Of a stretch of 5,717 nt of DNA, positions 1 through 5,717 are shown in pieces (within the stretch, counting starts at the first letter, position 1; each line of letters begins with the position of its first letter). Position numbers and translations under genes: made by a program. Location: NCBI GenBank assembly GCA_964518645.1, contig CAZFGL010000141.1, positions 1 to 5,717 of the forward strand, written 5' to 3'. The notes beneath the pieces were generated by a model. The model was given only the letters and a program-made list of their open reading frames with translations, was not told the origin of the DNA and searched no databases. This DNA comes from HGM13006 sp964518645. Lineage in GTDB: Bacteria > Bacillota > Clostridia > Oscillospirales > Oscillospiraceae.

Positions 1-2
1 TC

Positions 3-491
3 CGTGTGCCGGTACATATGGTGGAGGTCATCAACAAGGCCACCCGCTGCAACCGGAAGCTGGTTCAGGAGCTGGGCCGTGAGCCCACCATGGAAGAGAT
101 TGCCGCAGATCTCCATCTCCCCCTGGAGAAGGTCATCGAGGCTACCCGCACCTCCGCAGACACCCTGTCTCTGGACACCCCCGTTGGTGATGAAGAGGAT
201 ACCACCATCGGTTCTTTTGTGGAGGACGACAACACCCCCGGCCCTGCCGACGCAACCTCCAACACCCTTCTGGCAGAAGCCCTCAACGAGATTCTCGACA
301 CCCTCACCGAACGTGAGGCAGACGTGCTCCGCATGCGTTTCGGCATGTACGACGGCCGCACCCACACCCTCGAAGAAGTTGGTCAAATCTTCGGTGTTAC
401 CCGTGAGCGAATCCGTCAGATCGAAAACAAAGCGATCCGGAAGCTGCGTCATCCCTCCCGTGCAAAGAAAATCAAAGACTTCTACTGCTGA
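3..491 (+). CDS. rpoD: RNA polymerase primary sigma factor, C-terminal part (5' end outside window)
   Basis: Housekeeping sigma factor (also called SigA) that directs RNA polymerase to -35/-10 promoters. Only the last roughly 162 codons are present. The frame is open to the left edge, and the GTG at 6 and ATG at 18 are internal codons, not starts. Visible parts, counting the codon at 6 as residue 1: the end of region 2.4/3.0 (PVHMVEVINK, 2-11); region 3.1 (RKLVQELGREPTMEEIA, 17-33); the region 3.2 finger (SLDTPVGDEED, 55-65, then IGSFVEDD); region 4.1 (LTEREADVLRMRFG, 100-113); and the region 4.2 helix-turn-helix that reads the -35 element (TLEEVGQIFGVTRERIRQIE, 121-140, then NKAIRKLRHPSR). 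The tail KIKDFYC is the normal place for a primary sigma factor to end. An alternative sigma factor is unlikely, given the canonical 3.2 and 4.2 sequences. The gene converges on the mreB operon and is followed 22 bases later by its own terminator. Confidence 0.97.
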   Translation, partial: RVPVHMVEVINKATRCNRKLVQELGREPTMEEIAADLHLPLEKVIEATRTSADTLSLDTPVGDEEDTTIGSFVEDDNTPGPADATSNTLLAEALNEILDTLTEREADVLRMRFGMYDGRTHTLEEVGQIFGVTRERIRQIENKAIRKLRHPSRAKKIKDFYC

Positions 492-513
492 TGGCAGTGG
501 CACCTGTTTTCTT

Positions 514-549
514 CAGGATCCCCTTTATCCCGGGGGGTCCTGTTTTTTT
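514..549 (+). terminator. Rho-independent terminator of rpoD
   Basis: Ten-base-pair stem CAGGATCCCC (514-523) with GGGGGTCCTG (533-542), containing one G-U pair, a short loop, and then seven T (543-549). It begins 22 bases after the rpoD stop codon, which is the usual place and strength for an intrinsic terminator. Confidence 0.9.
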
Positions 550-553
550 GCGC

Positions 554-595
554 AAAAAAGCCGCCGTACCCGGAACAGCCGGGCACGGCATTTTT
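554..595 (-). terminator. Rho-independent terminator of the mreB operon (possibly bidirectional)
   Basis: Eleven-base-pair stem formed by 563-573 (GCCGTACCCGG) and 579-589 (CCGGGCACGGC) around a five-base loop. Read on the minus strand, the single odd pair is a G-U wobble, and the hairpin is followed by six T (559-554). On the plus strand the same position is an A-C mismatch, so the minus-strand reading is better. The plus strand also has five T (591-595), so it could act as a backup terminator for rpoD. It begins 8 bases after the mreB stop codon. Confidence 0.88.
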
Positions 596-597
596 AT

Positions 598-1629
598 TCA
601 GTCGTTCATAAGTTTCTGACGGGCAAAGTTTACGGTGCCTTCCTGCATCTCATCGATCCACTTCAGGCTCTTTCCACAGCCCAGTGCCACGCAGAGATTT
701 GCATCATCCGCAACCCGGCAGGCAATGCCTGTGGAACGGTAGATCAGCTGGTCAAAGCCATAAAGCTGGCTGCCGCCGCCGGTGAGCACGATGCCGTTTT
801 TGGAAATGTCCGCCACCAGTTCCGGATCCGTTTTCTCCAGAATGGTTCGCACGGCGTACAGCACATCCCGGCATGGTGTGGTCAGTGCGTGCATCACGTC
901 AATGGAACTAATCTCCACCTCCTGGGGAAGGCCGGAGGACAGGTTTCTGCCCTTGACATTCATCATCAGAGGCTCAGGACGGGGATGGACACAACCGATT
1001 GCCATTTTGATTTCCTCGGCAGTCTGATTGCCCACAAGCACCTGATACCGCTCCCGGATATACTGAATAATGGCATTGTCGAAGGCGTCACCGGCAGTAT
1101 CAATGGAATCAGAGCACACCACATTATTCAGGCTCAGCACTGCAATATCTGTGGTACCGCCACCGATGTCCACAACCATGTTGCCGCCGGCGCCCTTAAT
1201 GTCCATACCTGCACCCAGCGCCGCCGCCAGGGGTTCCTCGATCAGATAAACACGTCTTGCACCGGCCTCCATGGTGGCCTGAATAACGGCACGCTCCTCC
1301 ACCTCAGTGATTCCACTGGGGACAGAGACAATTACACGGGGCTTTACCAGAGACATTTTTGTGATCCGCTTCAGATATACACTGAGCATGGTCGCAGTCA
1401 TGTCGTAGTCAGAAATAGCACCGCGCTCCATAGGCCGTGCTGCCACAATATTACCGGGGGTTCTACCCAGCATTTTCTTTGCAGCCGCACCAACCTCCAG
1501 CACCTTGCCTGTATTTTTATCCAGTGCAACGGCGCTGGGCTCGTTGATCACGATGCCTCTGCCATCCAAATATACCAGTACATTCGCTGTTCCAAGGTCA
1601 ATGCCTATATCTCGGGATAGTTTTATCAT
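598..1629 (-). CDS. mreB: MreB-family rod-shape actin homologue
   Basis: Bacterial actin that polymerises on the inner face of the membrane and guides the lateral cell-wall synthesis machinery. The 343 residues match the usual MreB/Mbl length, so the gene looks complete. Actin-fold ATPase motifs are present in order: phosphate-1 DIGIDLGTAN (7-16); VSVPSGITEVEERAV (101-115); connect-1 IEEPLAAALGAG (130-141) with the catalytic-type glutamate; phosphate-2 VDIGGGTTDIA (153-163); and the adenosine motif GIVLTGGGS (279-287). The short loop KMSLV (91-95) fits the hydrophobic membrane-contact loop of MreB. The ATG is preceded by AGAGGAA (GAGG at 1640-1637, 7-base spacing). It is the last gene of the operon, 30 bases after comF and just before a terminator; mreC and mreD are not beside it. 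MreB, Mbl and MreBH cannot be told apart by eye, so the symbol means the family. Known: fold and role. Inferred: that this copy is active. Confidence 0.93.
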   Translation of the reverse strand: MIKLSRDIGIDLGTANVLVYLDGRGIVINEPSAVALDKNTGKVLEVGAAAKKMLGRTPGNIVAARPMERGAISDYDMTATMLSVYLKRITKMSLVKPRVIVSVPSGITEVEERAVIQATMEAGARRVYLIEEPLAAALGAGMDIKGAGGNMVVDIGGGTTDIAVLSLNNVVCSDSIDTAGDAFDNAIIQYIRERYQVLVGNQTAEEIKMAIGCVHPRPEPLMMNVKGRNLSSGLPQEVEISSIDVMHALTTPCRDVLYAVRTILEKTDPELVADISKNGIVLTGGGSQLYGFDQLIYRSTGIACRVADDANLCVALGCGKSLKWIDEMQEGTVNFARQKLMND

Positions 1630-1659
1630 AATAATTCCTCTTCGGTAAAATAATATTTC

Positions 1660-2307
1660 TTAAATATCCGGGCTTGCCAGCGCCGCACACAGGACGCTTC
1701 CGGCACCTGACGCCTTCAGGATTCGGCTTGCTTCCTCAAGGGTCGCCCCCGTGGTAACCACATCATCAATCAGCAGAATCCGTTTCCCGGTGATCAGTTC
1801 CGGATCCACCACCTGATACACACCCTGAACATTATGCTTTCTCGCTTCCGCATCCGTTAAACCGGACTGCTTCGGATTGTCCACCGTCTTTCGCAGTGTC
1901 TCCACTGCTACCTCGTCCAGACGGAGGGCGGTTTCCATGGCCAGAAGCATCGCCTGATCGTATCCACGTTCTTTCCGTCGTTTCCGGCTCACCGGAACCC
2001 ATGTGATCAGGTCATATTCACCTTTCAGCCGTTTCTGAACCGTCTCCCCCAGAATTCTGCCAAAGGCAGCTGCATAGCCGGGCTGATCTTGAAACTTATA
2101 GCGGATCACAGCCTCCCGCACCTGTCCCTCATAGGGCAGGGCGATCACGCACCGGGAAAATTCGTTTCCCTCCCGCTGTACATCCTGTACGGAAACCCTT
2201 TCTGCGCACCGGTCACACAATCCGGTTTTCCCGGCGGAGAGTACCCGACGGCACAGAACACACTTGGGCGGAAACAGCAGATCCAGCACACCGGAGAAAA
2301 AGCCCAT
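1660..2307 (-). CDS. comF: ComF-family protein (zinc-ribbon plus phosphoribosyltransferase-like domain)
   Basis: ComF/ComFC family protein of 215 residues, close to the usual length. In naturally transformable bacteria this cytoplasmic family is needed to take up or process transforming DNA; in non-transformable ones its role is unclear. The N-terminus has a four-cysteine zinc-binding module (C16-x2-C19 and C31-x2-C34). The middle has the family signature VPVSRKRRKERGYDQA (104-119), then KQSGL with R156 and N159 (146-159). The C-terminal type I phosphoribosyltransferase PRPP loop is LLIDDVVTTGATL (178-190), with both acidic residues intact. The start is 2 bases after the recD2 stop (TAA-AC-ATG). 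Its ribosome binding site AGGATGG (2320-2314) lies in the last codons of recD2, so translation is probably coupled. No other competence gene is in the window, so a transformation role is an inference from the family and its recD2 neighbour. The B. subtilis counterpart is comFC. Confidence 0.93.
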   Translation of the reverse strand: MGFFSGVLDLLFPPKCVLCRRVLSAGKTGLCDRCAERVSVQDVQREGNEFSRCVIALPYEGQVREAVIRYKFQDQPGYAAAFGRILGETVQKRLKGEYDLITWVPVSRKRRKERGYDQAMLLAMETALRLDEVAVETLRKTVDNPKQSGLTDAEARKHNVQGVYQVVDPELITGKRILLIDDVVTTGATLEEASRILKASGAGSVLCAALASPDI

Positions 2308-2309
2308 GT

Positions 2310-4529
2310 TTACCCATCCTTTTCAAGACGAAGCTTCAGCCCGCTGTATCTGCGGGACTGACGGTTATTTTCCACCATCTGACTGACGATCGCCCCGTCT
2401 CCCACCAGAATCAGCAGCTCTCTTGCACGGGTCACAGCGGTATAGAGAATGCTCCTTGTAAGCAAATAGGGGTTCGCTCTGGACACAGACAGCACCACAG
2501 CCCGATATTCGCTGCCCTGACTTTTATGCACCGTCATGGCATAGGCCAGTTCCAGCTGCCCCAGCAGGTCAAAGGTGTACTCCACCAGACGGTCGTCATA
2601 CTGAACCGTCAGGGTTTCTTCCTCGTTGTCGATCTTAACGATCTTCCCAACGTCACCGTTGAACACACCTGCTCCTGCGCCAAAGCCCTCAAGCTTTCTC
2701 CATATTATATCATAGTTATTCTTAATTTGCATTACCCGATCGCCCTCACGGAACAGGATTTTTCCGTATTTGCGCTCTTTTTTTTCGGGGGACGGCGGAT
2801 TCAGTGCCGCCTGCAAGCGCTGATTGAGAGCAAAGGTCCCTGCGTCTGTTTTCCGGGTGGGACTGAGCACCTGAATCTGATCAGAGGGAATCCCCATATT
2901 CTCCGGAAGTCTCCGCTGACACAGATCCACAATGGTATCCACACTCTTTGCCATATCCCGCCGCTGAAGGAGGAAGAAATCCTTATCCTTCACCGTAAGC
3001 TCAGGCATTGTCCCCTGATTGATGGCGTGGGCATTCATAACGATCAGGCTCTCTCTGGCCTGTCTGAATATCTCGGTCAGCCGAACGGTCGGGATCCGTC
3101 CGGAGCGGATCAGGTCAGAAAACAGGTTTCCCGCCCCCACAGAAGGGAGCTGATCCGGATCCCCCACAAGAATGAGCCGGCAGCCGGGCTTCAGAGCCCG
3201 GAGCAGTGCTTCCATCAGGAGTACATCCACCATGGATGTCTCATCCACCACCACGGCCTCTGTTTTCAGAGGCTCTGATTCATCATGCATAAAGCAAAGC
3301 TGGCCGCTCTCCGTATCATACTGGGTTTCCAGCATCCGATGGATGGTGGCAGCCTCTTTTCCACACAGCTCTGTCATACGTTTTGCAGCCCGTCCTGTGG
3401 GCGCTGCCAAAGCAGTTTTAATTCCAAGGCGGTCAAACAGCGCCAGAATTCCATTTACCGTAGTGGTTTTACCGGTACCGGGGCCACCGGTAAGGAGCAT
3501 CACCGTAGAACGAGCCGCCAGACAAATGGCCTCGATCTGCCTCGGTGCATAGGTGGTGCCAAGTTCCTGCTCCACCCGGCGAACAGTTCCTTCCAGACGA
3601 TCCGGCACGAACTGCTCCTCCTGCACCATTTCTTTCAGACGCTGGGCAATATAGGTCTCCGCCTCGTAATACTCAGGCAGATAACAGATGTGTATGGATT
3701 TCAATGTGTCCAGCACCACTTTACCGGCCACATTCAGATTTTCAAGGGCTTCCTCCACATATCCCGTTTCCACGGAAAGCATGGTAGCCGTAGCGCTGCA
3801 CAGTTTTTCCGTTGGGAGGAAGGTATGACCGTTTCCAAGATTGTGCCGCAGGGTATACAGCGTCCCTGCCTCCACACGTCTGGGGTCTTCTCCGGTCAGT
3901 CCAAGCCCCAGCGCATAGGCATCCACAACAGAAAAATCACAGCCGAAATAGGAATCGGACAGAAGATATGGATCATCCTCCAGTGCGTCCAGTGCAAGAT
4001 CTCCATATGCCTTATACAGGGGCATGGCCATTTCCATGGGAAGGCCATGTGCAATCATATACTCCAGCAGCTTCCGCATTCCAAACTGTTTTTGAAAGCT
4101 CTCTCCAATGGCTTTGGCCCGCTGGGGACTGATTCCCGGAATTTCTGACAGACGTTCCGGCTGTTTTTCCATAATTTCAAAGGTTGCATCCCCAAACCGG
4201 CGAACAATTCTGGATGCCGTTCGGGCGCCTATGCCTTTGATCGCCCGGGATGAGAGGTACTTTTCAATGGCCGCTGCACCGGAGGGCATTACCCGTTCCA
4301 GAAACTCCGCCCGGAACTGGGGGCCGTGGACATTATGGCTCTCCCAGTGGCCCGTAACAACCAGTTCTTCCCCGGGATTACACAGGGGAATGGTCCCCAC
4401 CACCGTGATGACCTCTCCCCCCTCGGTCTCAAACCGGAGTACCGTATATCCATTATCTTCATTTTGAAAGAGAACCGCCAGAATTGTTCCTCTGACGATC
4501 TCCTGTTCGTGACTTCCCATATCATTCAT
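2310..4529 (-). CDS. recD2: RecD2-type ATP-dependent DNA helicase (superfamily 1B)
   Basis: 5'-to-3' DNA helicase of the RecD2 (YrrC) type, which works without RecBC in repair, recombination and replication-fork upkeep. The 739 residues fit the family (about 715-800). Order of parts: N-terminal OB-like domain (about 8-80); tandem helix-hairpin-helix segments (AIKGIGARTASRIVRRFG, 96-113; EIPGISPQRAKAIG, 129-142), which separate RecD2 from the RecD subunit of RecBCD; then the motor. Motifs: Walker A GGPGTGKTTT (348-357), Ia APTGRAAKRM (376-385), II VVVDETSM (426-433), III LVGDPDQLPSVGAG (454-467), IV TEIFRQ (485-490), FNGDVG (623-628), V MTVHKSQGSEY (665-675), VI YTAVTRARE (696-704). All key residues are present, so it should be active. 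The start ATG abuts the TGA of the preceding gene, and GGACGG eight bases upstream is a modest binding site that fits this ATG better than the in-frame ATG at 4520. Third gene of the operon. Confidence 0.97.
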   Translation of the reverse strand: MNDMGSHEQEIVRGTILAVLFQNEDNGYTVLRFETEGGEVITVVGTIPLCNPGEELVVTGHWESHNVHGPQFRAEFLERVMPSGAAAIEKYLSSRAIKGIGARTASRIVRRFGDATFEIMEKQPERLSEIPGISPQRAKAIGESFQKQFGMRKLLEYMIAHGLPMEMAMPLYKAYGDLALDALEDDPYLLSDSYFGCDFSVVDAYALGLGLTGEDPRRVEAGTLYTLRHNLGNGHTFLPTEKLCSATATMLSVETGYVEEALENLNVAGKVVLDTLKSIHICYLPEYYEAETYIAQRLKEMVQEEQFVPDRLEGTVRRVEQELGTTYAPRQIEAICLAARSTVMLLTGGPGTGKTTTVNGILALFDRLGIKTALAAPTGRAAKRMTELCGKEAATIHRMLETQYDTESGQLCFMHDESEPLKTEAVVVDETSMVDVLLMEALLRALKPGCRLILVGDPDQLPSVGAGNLFSDLIRSGRIPTVRLTEIFRQARESLIVMNAHAINQGTMPELTVKDKDFFLLQRRDMAKSVDTIVDLCQRRLPENMGIPSDQIQVLSPTRKTDAGTFALNQRLQAALNPPSPEKKERKYGKILFREGDRVMQIKNNYDIIWRKLEGFGAGAGVFNGDVGKIVKIDNEEETLTVQYDDRLVEYTFDLLGQLELAYAMTVHKSQGSEYRAVVLSVSRANPYLLTRSILYTAVTRARELLILVGDGAIVSQMVENNRQSRRYSGLKLRLEKDG

Positions 4530-4856
4530 TCACATATCCGTCCAGTTCCGTATTCTATCCCGTTCAATCAGCGCCACATGAGATTCTCTCCGGGCAATTT
4601 CTACTACCATCTCATTGGCCTCCGGGGTGAGATCATCCCGGACAACAACAATATTCCACCAGGCGATCCCCATATTTCTCAGCCATAAAAGCCCCTTTAA
4701 ATACTGAATCAGGTGACTTTCATCGTCTCTGCCATGGATCAAAACCGTTAAACACAAATCTCTCCTGCGGCGCAGGGGCATATACATCACCCCCGCAGCC
4801 GTCCAGAAAAGCATTACAATCCCCCAGGCAGCCAGAATACCAATCAGCAGTTCCAT
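4530..4856 (-). CDS. Small membrane-anchored protein of unknown function, with a faint glycosyltransferase-like segment
   Basis: I do not recognise a characterised family. The predicted protein has 108 residues. One hydrophobic helix covers about residues 3-26 (LLIGILAAWGIVMLFW onward), followed by the basic patch LRRRRD (28-33), which suggests an N-terminal membrane anchor with the rest in the cytoplasm. The soluble part has two beta-strand-like stretches, LCLTVLI (34-40) and WNIVVVRDD (67-75). The second runs into VVVRDDLTPEANEMVVEIA (70-88), which resembles the nucleotide-sugar binding DD-x-S-x-D-x-T region of GT2 glycosyltransferases but lacks the rest of such an enzyme. The ATG at 4856 was chosen because a perfect AGGAGG (4868-4863) lies 6 bases upstream. 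An in-frame ATG at 4874 would add six residues but has a poor binding site. The stop TGA abuts the recD2 start, so translation is likely coupled. It follows the COG2426-type gene by 47 bases. The protein's existence is well supported by context; its function is not. Confidence 0.8.
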   Translation of the reverse strand: MELLIGILAAWGIVMLFWTAAGVMYMPLRRRRDLCLTVLIHGRDDESHLIQYLKGLLWLRNMGIAWWNIVVVRDDLTPEANEMVVEIARRESHVALIERDRIRNWTDM

Positions 4857-4862
4857 ACCACC

Positions 4863-4868
4863 CCTCCT
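4863..4868 (-). promoter_or_regulatory. Strong ribosome binding site that fixes the start of the 108-residue protein
   Basis: A perfect AGGAGG read on the minus strand, 6 bases before the ATG at 4856. It decides between two in-frame ATGs, since the upstream one at 4874 has no comparable site. The site directly abuts a small inverted repeat (4870-4884). Confidence 0.75.
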
Positions 4869-4869
4869 C

Positions 4870-4884
4870 CACATATCCTATGTG
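4870..4884 (-). repeat. Small perfect inverted repeat next to a ribosome binding site
   Basis: CACATA (4870-4875) and TATGTG (4879-4884) form a six-base-pair stem with a three-base loop. On the transcript it ends immediately before the AGGAGG of the 108-residue protein, and it contains the alternative upstream ATG (4874). It has no following T run on the minus strand, so it is not a terminator. The stem is AT-rich and short and may be chance. Confidence 0.4.
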
Positions 4885-4903
4885 AAAAAGAGGCCGTTGT
4901 GCA

Positions 4904-5365
4904 TCAAATAAAAATAGAAACGCCGTAAGAGATCGCCGAAACAATAATTCCGGCAATAAACACACCCAATACAATTGCCGGGAATGCATTTTTCAGTCGA
5001 ATATCAAACACCGCTGCCACAAGAGACCCCGTCCAGGCACCGGTACCGGGAAGAGGAATTGCCACAAGGATGCAAAGTCCCAACAGCTCATATTTTTTCA
5101 GCAGATCCTCCTTGGATTCTGCCTTTTTTTCAAGTCGTGCAACCAGCCGGGCAAGAAAGCTGCTTTTTGTTTTCAGCCACTCAAACACACGTCTGGTAAA
5201 CAGAATCAAAAACGGAACCGGCAAAAGATTCCCGATCATGGCCGCAAAGAAAACCGGCCAAAAGGGCACACCCAAACCAAGCCCCACAGGGATCGCCCCA
5301 CGAAGCTCCACCACCGGAGCCATGGAGATCACCATTACATAAAGAAGCTTTTTTAACAGAATCAT
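4904..5365 (-). CDS. Small multi-drug export / COG2426-type membrane protein
   Basis: Integral membrane protein of 153 residues matching the family annotated as putative small multi-drug export protein (Pfam Sm_multidrug_ex, COG2426). Transport by this family is poorly proven, so the name is a label rather than a function. Two hallmark segments are visible: MAPVVELRGAIPVG (15-28) and VAIPLPGTGAWTGSLVAA (101-118). Each combines a charged or proline-rich turn with a hydrophobic stretch, giving the look of a two-fold internal repeat with possible re-entrant loops. Hydrophobic segments lie at about 5-20, 34-57, 93-119 and 128-152. Between the halves is a charged, probably cytoplasmic helix (RLVARLEKKAESKEDLLKKY, 73-92). 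The ATG is preceded by AAAGGA at 8-base spacing. This is the first gene of the five-gene operon, about 24 bases downstream of the predicted transcription start. Family assignment is confident; substrate is unknown. Confidence 0.88.
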   Translation of the reverse strand: MILLKKLLYVMVISMAPVVELRGAIPVGLGLGVPFWPVFFAAMIGNLLPVPFLILFTRRVFEWLKTKSSFLARLVARLEKKAESKEDLLKKYELLGLCILVAIPLPGTGAWTGSLVAAVFDIRLKNAFPAIVLGVFIAGIIVSAISYGVSIFI

Positions 5366-5395
5366 TCAGCAAATCCTTTCATCTGTTTATTTTTT

Positions 5396-5425
5396 ATTAT
5401 ATCGCATCTACAGAGTAAATGGAAG
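5396..5425 (-). promoter_or_regulatory. Predicted sigma-A promoter of the five-gene operon
   Basis: The minus strand has a perfect -10 box TATAAT (5401-5396). With an 18-base spacer, the best -35 match is CTTCCA (5425-5420), only 3 of 6 bases. Transcription would start near 5389, giving a leader of about 24 bases that carries the AAAGGA binding site. It is the only good -10 in the AT-rich gap between the tuf terminator and the first operon gene. The -10 is clear; the -35 is weak. Confidence 0.6.
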
Positions 5426-5453
5426 TTCTTTTTCAGAAAACGGCCGGGTGGAT

Positions 5454-5486
5454 AAAAAAAGAGGCTGTCCAAACGGACAGCCTCTT
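5454..5486 (-). terminator. Rho-independent terminator of tuf
   Basis: Perfect 12-base-pair stem: AAGAGGCTGTCC (5459-5470) and GGACAGCCTCTT (5475-5486) with loop AAAC. On the minus strand it is followed by a run of T (5460-5454, overlapping the stem end). It begins 10 bases after the tuf stop codon and separates tuf from the promoter of the next operon. Confidence 0.93.
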
Positions 5487-5496
5487 GGGAAACGAA

Positions 5497-5717
5497 TTAC
5501 TCGTTGATAGCAGTAACGACGCCGGAGCCAACGGTACGGCCACCCTCACGGATAGCGAAACGCAGCCCAACTTCGATTGCGATGGGGGTGATCAGCTCAA
5601 CATTCATAACAGTGTTGTCGCCAGGCATGCACATCTCGGTGCCCTCGGGCAGGTTGATGATACCGGTAACGTCAGTGGTACGGAAGTAGAACTGAGGACG
5701 ATAGTTGTTGAAGAAGG
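5497..5717 (-). CDS. tuf: Translation elongation factor Tu, C-terminal part (5' end outside window)
   Basis: EF-Tu is the GTPase that brings aminoacyl-tRNA to the ribosome. Only the last 72 codons lie in the window, covering most of domain 3, the C-terminal beta barrel that contacts tRNA and EF-Ts; the GTPase domain is outside. Reading the minus strand into the stop TAA at 5499-5497 gives recognisable EF-Tu blocks in order: FFNNYRPQFYFRTTDVTG, LPEGTEMCMPGDN, LITPIAIEVGLRFAIREGG and RTVGSGVVTAINE. RFAIREGGRTVGSG is nearly invariant in bacterial EF-Tu, and the end point is normal, so the gene is intact here apart from the window edge. It is followed by its own strong terminator, so it probably does not belong to the downstream operon. 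In related bacteria tuf usually ends the rpsL-rpsG-fusA-tuf group; whether that holds here cannot be seen. Confidence 0.97.
   Translation of the reverse strand, partial: FFNNYRPQFYFRTTDVTGIINLPEGTEMCMPGDNTVMNVELITPIAIEVGLRFAIREGGRTVGSGVVTAINE

Noticed and set aside
65..367. A 100-codon minus-strand frame opposite rpoD.
   Set aside because: It is antisense to conserved sigma regions 3 and 4, is Ser/Arg-rich, and has no recognisable family.
4..1620. A very long plus-strand open frame of 538 codons running through rpoD and antisense to mreB.
   Set aside because: It overlaps rpoD in a wrong frame, crosses both terminators, and encodes low-complexity, Pro/Ser/His-rich nonsense with no motif. It is a by-product of codon bias in the two real genes.
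1630..1659. AT-rich 30-base gap before mreB as a possible internal promoter.
   Set aside because: It is too short to hold a full -35/-10 pair and a start site, and it is fully explained by the AGAGGAA ribosome binding site and an AT-rich leader.
2698..2735. AT-rich patch inside recD2 that resembles a promoter -10 region.
   Set aside because: It encodes the conserved stretch around QIKNNYDIIW of RecD2, and no -35 at good spacing or downstream plus-strand gene supports a promoter.
2526..4148. Two long plus-strand open frames (2526-3278 and 3285-4148) opposite recD2.
   Set aside because: Both lie wholly antisense to a gene with every helicase motif intact, are rich in Cys/His as expected of antisense shadows, and show no domain or binding site.
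4720..5372. Minus-strand frames at 4720-4989 and 5181-5372 overlapping the two small membrane-protein genes.
   Set aside because: They are out of frame with the recognised COG2426-type gene and the small protein, have no better binding sites, and show no motif.
1..5717. Mobile element, CRISPR array, tRNA/rRNA, riboswitch or phage/defence module.
   Set aside because: No transposase or integrase, no spaced direct repeats, no terminal inverted repeats and no structured leader were seen. Nearly all bases belong to recognised chromosomal genes or their terminators.

Overview
The window looks like ordinary chromosomal DNA from a low-to-mid GC Gram-positive anaerobe, most likely a member of Clostridia close to Oscillospiraceae/Ruminococcaceae. 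The grounds are a SigA-type RpoD, a RecD2-type helicase without RecBC, a ComF-family protein next to an MreB-type actin, AGGAGG-like ribosome binding sites, and an EF-Tu tail ending in TAINE. The family-level assignment is an inference from memory of such proteins, not a search result.

Layout, left to right. (1) Positions 1-491, plus strand: the C-terminal part of the primary sigma factor (rpoD/sigA), cut by the left window edge and followed by a strong terminator. (2) A 106-base convergent gap holding two back-to-back hairpins, one for each side. (3) Positions 598-5365, minus strand: five co-directional genes that read as one operon. In transcription order they are a small COG2426-type membrane protein, a 108-residue membrane-anchored protein of unknown function, RecD2 helicase, a ComF-family phosphoribosyltransferase-like protein and an MreB-family actin. 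Gaps between them are 47, 0, 2 and 30 bases. One candidate sigma-A promoter (-10 TATAAT) lies in front of the first gene and one terminator follows the last. (4) Positions 5454-5717, minus strand: the tuf terminator and the C-terminal 72 codons of EF-Tu, cut by the right edge.

How the genes fit together: tuf and rpoD are housekeeping genes bordering the operon. Inside it, recD2 (DNA unwinding in repair or recombination) and comF (DNA uptake and its processing in transformable relatives) are tightly coupled and plausibly related in function. mreB (cell-wall elongation) sits at the end without mreC or mreD. The two small membrane proteins at the operon front have no established role.

I found no mobile element, CRISPR array, tRNA, rRNA or riboswitch. 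No gene-free stretch is longer than 131 bases, and nothing here amounts to a clear new system. The most open item is the small membrane-anchored protein at 4530-4856.
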